Source: [Clostridium] aminophilum DSM 10710
GTDB lineage: Bacteria > Bacillota > Clostridia > Lachnospirales > Lachnospiraceae
Assembly: GCF_000711825.1 (NCBI RefSeq)
Contig: NZ_JONJ01000004.1
Span: 62,001-126,000 of the forward strand
Direction: 5' to 3'
Length of the DNA stretch: 64,000 bases
The number at the start of each line of letters is the position of its first letter. Within the stretch, counting starts at the first letter, position 1. Positions 61,044 to 64,000 of this stretch are shown here, one piece after another. A program made the position numbers and the translations under genes. The notes under the pieces were generated by a model. That model was not told the origin of the DNA and ran no database searches. It saw only the letters and a list, made by a program, of their open reading frames with translations.

Positions 61044-62276
61044 GTATTTCAGGAGTTCTTCGAAAGCCGCGATCGCGTACCGGTCCGTCATTCCGGAAAT
61101 GAAATCAATGATTGCCTGAACATACTGTTCCGATGTATCGAGATCTCCGTATACTTTCTCATTTCGGTACCGGAACACTTCCCGCGAGAATTCCTCCGGC
61201 ACCTGATCCGGATTCACATAGTTCGAGAGGTATTTTCGAAAATTCCGGAAGAGTTCCGGGCAGTATTTCGCCTCTTTCTCCAGTTTCATCCAGGTTGCTT
61301 TTCCGTCAAACTGCTCATAGAGAGCGTCAAAAAGCTCATGAATCACCATCGCCGAATACTTGGAATACGTCCGGAACCGTTTGTGGCGGTATATGTATTC
61401 ATAATTGAATTTCTTCAGTTCCGTCATCTGTCCGAAGAACCGTTCGCTGAGACAGATTCCCCGCTCCGGCGTACTGTTCTCGCAGATATCGATGATCATG
61501 TTGTGCATGATGACCGTTGTATTCAGAACCCTCTCATTATCGATCCTCGCCATGTCCTGCAGTCGCTCTTCCGCCTCGCCGTTCAGAAAGCCGAGTCTTT
61601 TGGCGTCCTCGATGTCCCGGCCGATGTAAGCCACTTTATCCGCAATTTTGACAAGACAGCCCTCCCACGTTGCCGGCTGAAACATACCCGGAGCCGTAAA
61701 CTCCCGTTCCAGATCGATCAGTTCCTTCCGGGGAAAAAGGCCGTTCTCATCGACCTCTCCGCAGTGGGAAATGATCCCGTCCCGCACCGCGTAGGTGAGA
61801 TCCAGATTTTTCTTATCGTTGTAGCTGTTCGCCAGAAGATCGATTTTGTCCACAAAACGAAGCCCGTTCCGTTCATGCCAGAATGCCGTCCCGAGATATT
61901 TCTGGCTCAGCTCATTCAGAATCCGTTCCCCCTGATGGCCGAACGGGGCGTGTCCGACATCATGTCCGGTCGCAATCGCCTTCGTCAGTTCCGTATTCAG
62001 GCCGAGAAACTTCGCAATCGTTCCGCTGACGGACTCGACATGGGCCACATGCTCCATCCGCGTACACACATGGTCATTGTCAATGTTATAGAAAACCTGT
62101 GTCTTATGTTTCAGCCGCCGGTAGGCAAGCGAGTGCAGCAGTCTTGTATAATCCCGCGCGAACTCCGAACGAACCTCGTCATCTCTGTGGTAGAGTCCCG
62201 TCTCTCTGCGGATCAGCGCTTCCCACTGCGCACAGCCCGGCACGGCCGCCACATCGGCAAATGCATTCTTGGACAT
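61041..62276 (-). CDS. dgt: Deoxyguanosinetriphosphate triphosphohydrolase-like HD protein
   Basis: A 411-residue HD-domain dNTP triphosphohydrolase, which splits dNTPs to nucleoside and triphosphate. The metal motif reads RMEHVAHVESV, ATGHDVGHAPFGHQGE and later KIADKVAYIGRDIEDA, that is H...HD...D. DYTRLLHSLAYRRLKHKTQVF at the N terminus is the family start. The length is that of the short dGTPase group. AAAAGGAGGGAGAC precedes the ATG. Confidence 0.94.
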   Translation of the reverse strand: MSKNAFADVAAVPGCAQWEALIRRETGLYHRDDEVRSEFARDYTRLLHSLAYRRLKHKTQVFYNIDNDHVCTRMEHVAHVESVSGTIAKFLGLNTELTKAIATGHDVGHAPFGHQGERILNELSQKYLGTAFWHERNGLRFVDKIDLLANSYNDKKNLDLTYAVRDGIISHCGEVDENGLFPRKELIDLEREFTAPGMFQPATWEGCLVKIADKVAYIGRDIEDAKRLGFLNGEAEERLQDMARIDNERVLNTTVIMHNMIIDICENSTPERGICLSERFFGQMTELKKFNYEYIYRHKRFRTYSKYSAMVIHELFDALYEQFDGKATWMKLEKEAKYCPELFRNFRKYLSNYVNPDQVPEEFSREVFRYRNEKVYGDLDTSEQYVQAIIDFISGMTDRYAIAAFEELLKY

Positions 62277-62438
62277 GTCTCCCTCCTTTTTTTCTTTCAG
62301 ACCGGGCCACGCATTATCCCTGGCGGTCCGCTTTCCTGTCTTCTATTATACAACGAAAAGTACGAGCCATGCGATAACCTTTCAACTCCTGACATTTCCT
62401 TTAATAATGAAAAAAATACCATGTATTTCAGCCAATCT

Positions 62439-62448
62439 TTGCTATAAT
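62439..62448 (+). promoter_or_regulatory. Extended -10 promoter of the VanW-family gene
   Basis: TTGCTATAAT holds an extended -10 with TATAAT at 62443-62448, about 92 bases before the start codon. The -35 is poor. Confidence 0.5.
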
Positions 62449-62539
62449 GGAAGTCCGGTCTATCCGCTGCGCGGTCAGCATGCGGAGGTCCCGATTCTAT
62501 TTTCTATATCGTTCAATATACCAGGGGAGAAACACAAAC

Positions 62540-64000
62540 ATGAACAGCACATTCCGTTATCATCTGCTTTCCGCATCCTTTTTCATCTGCGCGGCGGCAT
62601 CCGCGGCAGTGATCAGCGGCTGCGGAAAATCAGATTTTCTGACCAAGGCATCCGCCCCGGCATCTTCTACGGATTCGATTTCCATCATTCCGGAAGATAC
62701 GATCGGAAGCGACCTTTACCTTGATTATTCTGCCATCGCCGGAAACGAAAAGACCGACGCCTCCAGAATTGCCCTGAAAGGTCTCACCCGCGCCGAAGTC
62801 GAGGAAAGACTGCGCGGTTCCTACCGATGGGATATGCATCTGATCGATAACTCCTATGTGGATGATGCGGATGGAGAACCGGACGGAGCAGAATCCGGGA
62901 GCAATCCGGCGGAGACAGTCGTAAAACCGGCGGGCACTTCCTCCGGAAGCGCATCTTACAAGGCGGTCTCCGATCAGGGACGAAGCTATGCCGTGGAGGA
63001 TCTGATCGGAAAATCCATCCGGAAACAGCTCGACGACATTTTCGAAAAAGAGGGCGGAAAGAGCACCAGCGACCACAAGGGAGACTATGTCCTGTCTCTC
63101 CCGGATTTCCGGAGCGAAGCGGAAGACGTTCTTGCGGATGTGGCAGAAAAATGGAATAAAAAAGCGACTCCGGGTGTTTTGACCGGATATGATAAGACCA
63201 CCGGTCAATTCCAGTTCGGACCGGCGGTAAGAGGATATGAGCTCAATGAATCGGCAACGCGAAACGCCATCCTGTCGGCATGTGAAGCCCGCGACTTCAC
63301 GGCAAACGTCGAAGCGATCGGTAAGGCCGAGGACGCTGCCGGCTCCATGGAAGATCAATACCGCATCATTGGCTCGTTTACGACTCATACAACCGCAAAC
63401 AATGTCAGAAATACCAACGTCCGCCTTGCATCCGAGGCGATCAACGGTCTGATCCTGCAGCCGGGAGAGGAATTCTCTTTCAACGATGTCGTCGGCCAGC
63501 GCACCACCGCCAAGGGTTACGGTCCGGCCGGTGCCTACTCCAACGGCGAGGTCGTACAGGAAGTCGGCGGAGGTGTCTGCCAGGTTTCCACGACGCTCTA
63601 CAACGCGGTATTCTACGCCGGTCTCGAGTCAACTCTCCGTTCATCCCATACCTTTGAACCGAGTTATGTCACTCCGGGCCGTGATGCCACCGTATCCTGG
63701 GGCGGACCGAACTATAAATTTAAAAATACATCCGAGTATCCGATCTGTGTTCTGGAACATTATGAAAACCGGACCGTAACCGCCGAAATCTACGGCGTGC
63801 CGGTTCTGGAAGACGGCGTGACACTGGAACTGGAATGCCAGAAAACCGGTGCCAACGCTGCGGGAAGCACATGGACGGTATATAAGATCACCAAGAAGAA
63901 CGGCAACACCATCGAGAGAGTTCAGGATCATGTGAGCCGTTATAAAGCACACACGGAAGCCAATGACGCCGCTGCTGCGGCTGTAGCAGCTTCCAAAGCA
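62540..64000 (+). CDS. VanW-family lipoprotein, cut by the right edge
   Basis: 487 codons without a stop up to the end of the window. The signal peptide has the lipobox ISGC (cysteine near residue 28). A PG_binding_4-like domain follows to about residue 270 (LTRAEVEERL, LTGYDKTTGQFQFGPAVRGYELN). The VanW domain comes next (RIIGSFTTHTTANNVRNTNV, LQPGEEFSFNDVVGQRT, GGGVCQVSTTLYNAVFYAGL). The visible end is a linker rich in Ala. VanW proteins are cell-envelope proteins, once found beside vancomycin-resistance genes, of unclear role. The ATG at 62540 follows AGGGGAGAAACACAAAC. Confidence 0.88.
   Translation, partial: MNSTFRYHLLSASFFICAAASAAVISGCGKSDFLTKASAPASSTDSISIIPEDTIGSDLYLDYSAIAGNEKTDASRIALKGLTRAEVEERLRGSYRWDMHLIDNSYVDDADGEPDGAESGSNPAETVVKPAGTSSGSASYKAVSDQGRSYAVEDLIGKSIRKQLDDIFEKEGGKSTSDHKGDYVLSLPDFRSEAEDVLADVAEKWNKKATPGVLTGYDKTTGQFQFGPAVRGYELNESATRNAILSACEARDFTANVEAIGKAEDAAGSMEDQYRIIGSFTTHTTANNVRNTNVRLASEAINGLILQPGEEFSFNDVVGQRTTAKGYGPAGAYSNGEVVQEVGGGVCQVSTTLYNAVFYAGLESTLRSSHTFEPSYVTPGRDATVSWGGPNYKFKNTSEYPICVLEHYENRTVTAEIYGVPVLEDGVTLELECQKTGANAAGSTWTVYKITKKNGNTIERVQDHVSRYKAHTEANDAAAAAVAASKA

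Overview
The window looks like chromosome of a Gram-positive anaerobe of the class Clostridia, most probably family Lachnospiraceae. The reasons are moderately GC-rich low-GC-phylum style genes with strong AGGAGG-type ribosome binding sites, the short HisG plus HisZ pair, GlpP, a BTAD regulator, a D,D-carboxypeptidase with a C-terminal anchor, a hybrid-cluster protein, AgrC/LytTR-like signalling and many dCache chemoreceptors. No phage, insertion sequence, CRISPR array or rRNA operon was seen. I do not assign a genus.

Layout. 0-2.4 kb: a cut-off nucleotidyltransferase gene and an orphan KdpE/KdpD-like two-component pair. 2.8-3.7 kb: methionine aminopeptidase with a SEC-C zinc motif, followed by 28-bp tandem repeats. 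3.9-12.7 kb: an organic-acid catabolic cluster (CoA-transferase, HMG-CoA-lyase-like enzyme, three-gene TRAP transporter) divergent from a PrpR-like regulator whose AAA+ motor is visibly degenerate, then an AEC permease. 12.7-13.3 kb: tRNA-Gly(GCC) preceded on the map by three 138-148-bp repeat units, each carrying a copy of the tRNA 3' end. 13.4-24.7 kb: GlpP, three tandem methyl-accepting chemotaxis genes each with its own terminator and a SigD-like -10, a remnant of a fourth one fused to the end of a DUF1667 gene, and a glycerol-3-phosphate-dehydrogenase-like trio. 24.9-30.7 kb: MgtC, a tRNA-Phe/tRNA-Gly operon, metG-tatD-rsmA, and a GerMN-like lipoprotein.

31.0-40.5 kb (plus strand): an OmpR-type two-component system, a hybrid-cluster protein fused to DUF1858 behind an FNR-type operator, a LysR regulator, and a LytTR/GHKL two-component pair. 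A convergent intergenic region at 40.5-40.96 kb holds a dense cluster of DnaA-box-like 9-mers. 41-46 kb: BTAD regulator and Maf, TrmB, tRNA-Lys, Na/Pi cotransporter. 46.4-53.8 kb: histidine operon hisC-B-Z-G-H-A-F-I-J, with no hisD or hisE, behind a consensus SigA promoter. 53.9-64 kb: a DEDDh exonuclease, D-Ala-D-Ala carboxypeptidase, a HEPN-like/SH3 membrane protein, NCS2 purine permease, aldo/keto reductase, dGTPase-family HD hydrolase and a VanW-family lipoprotein that runs off the end.

The least ordinary features are in non-coding DNA: tandem repeats seeded at the 3' ends of several genes (map, tRNA-Gly, hisF, dgt), two long palindromes with a shared core and covarying arms, a 48-bp dispersed repeat, and the DnaA-box cluster. 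All functional statements come from reading motifs by eye; no database search was run.
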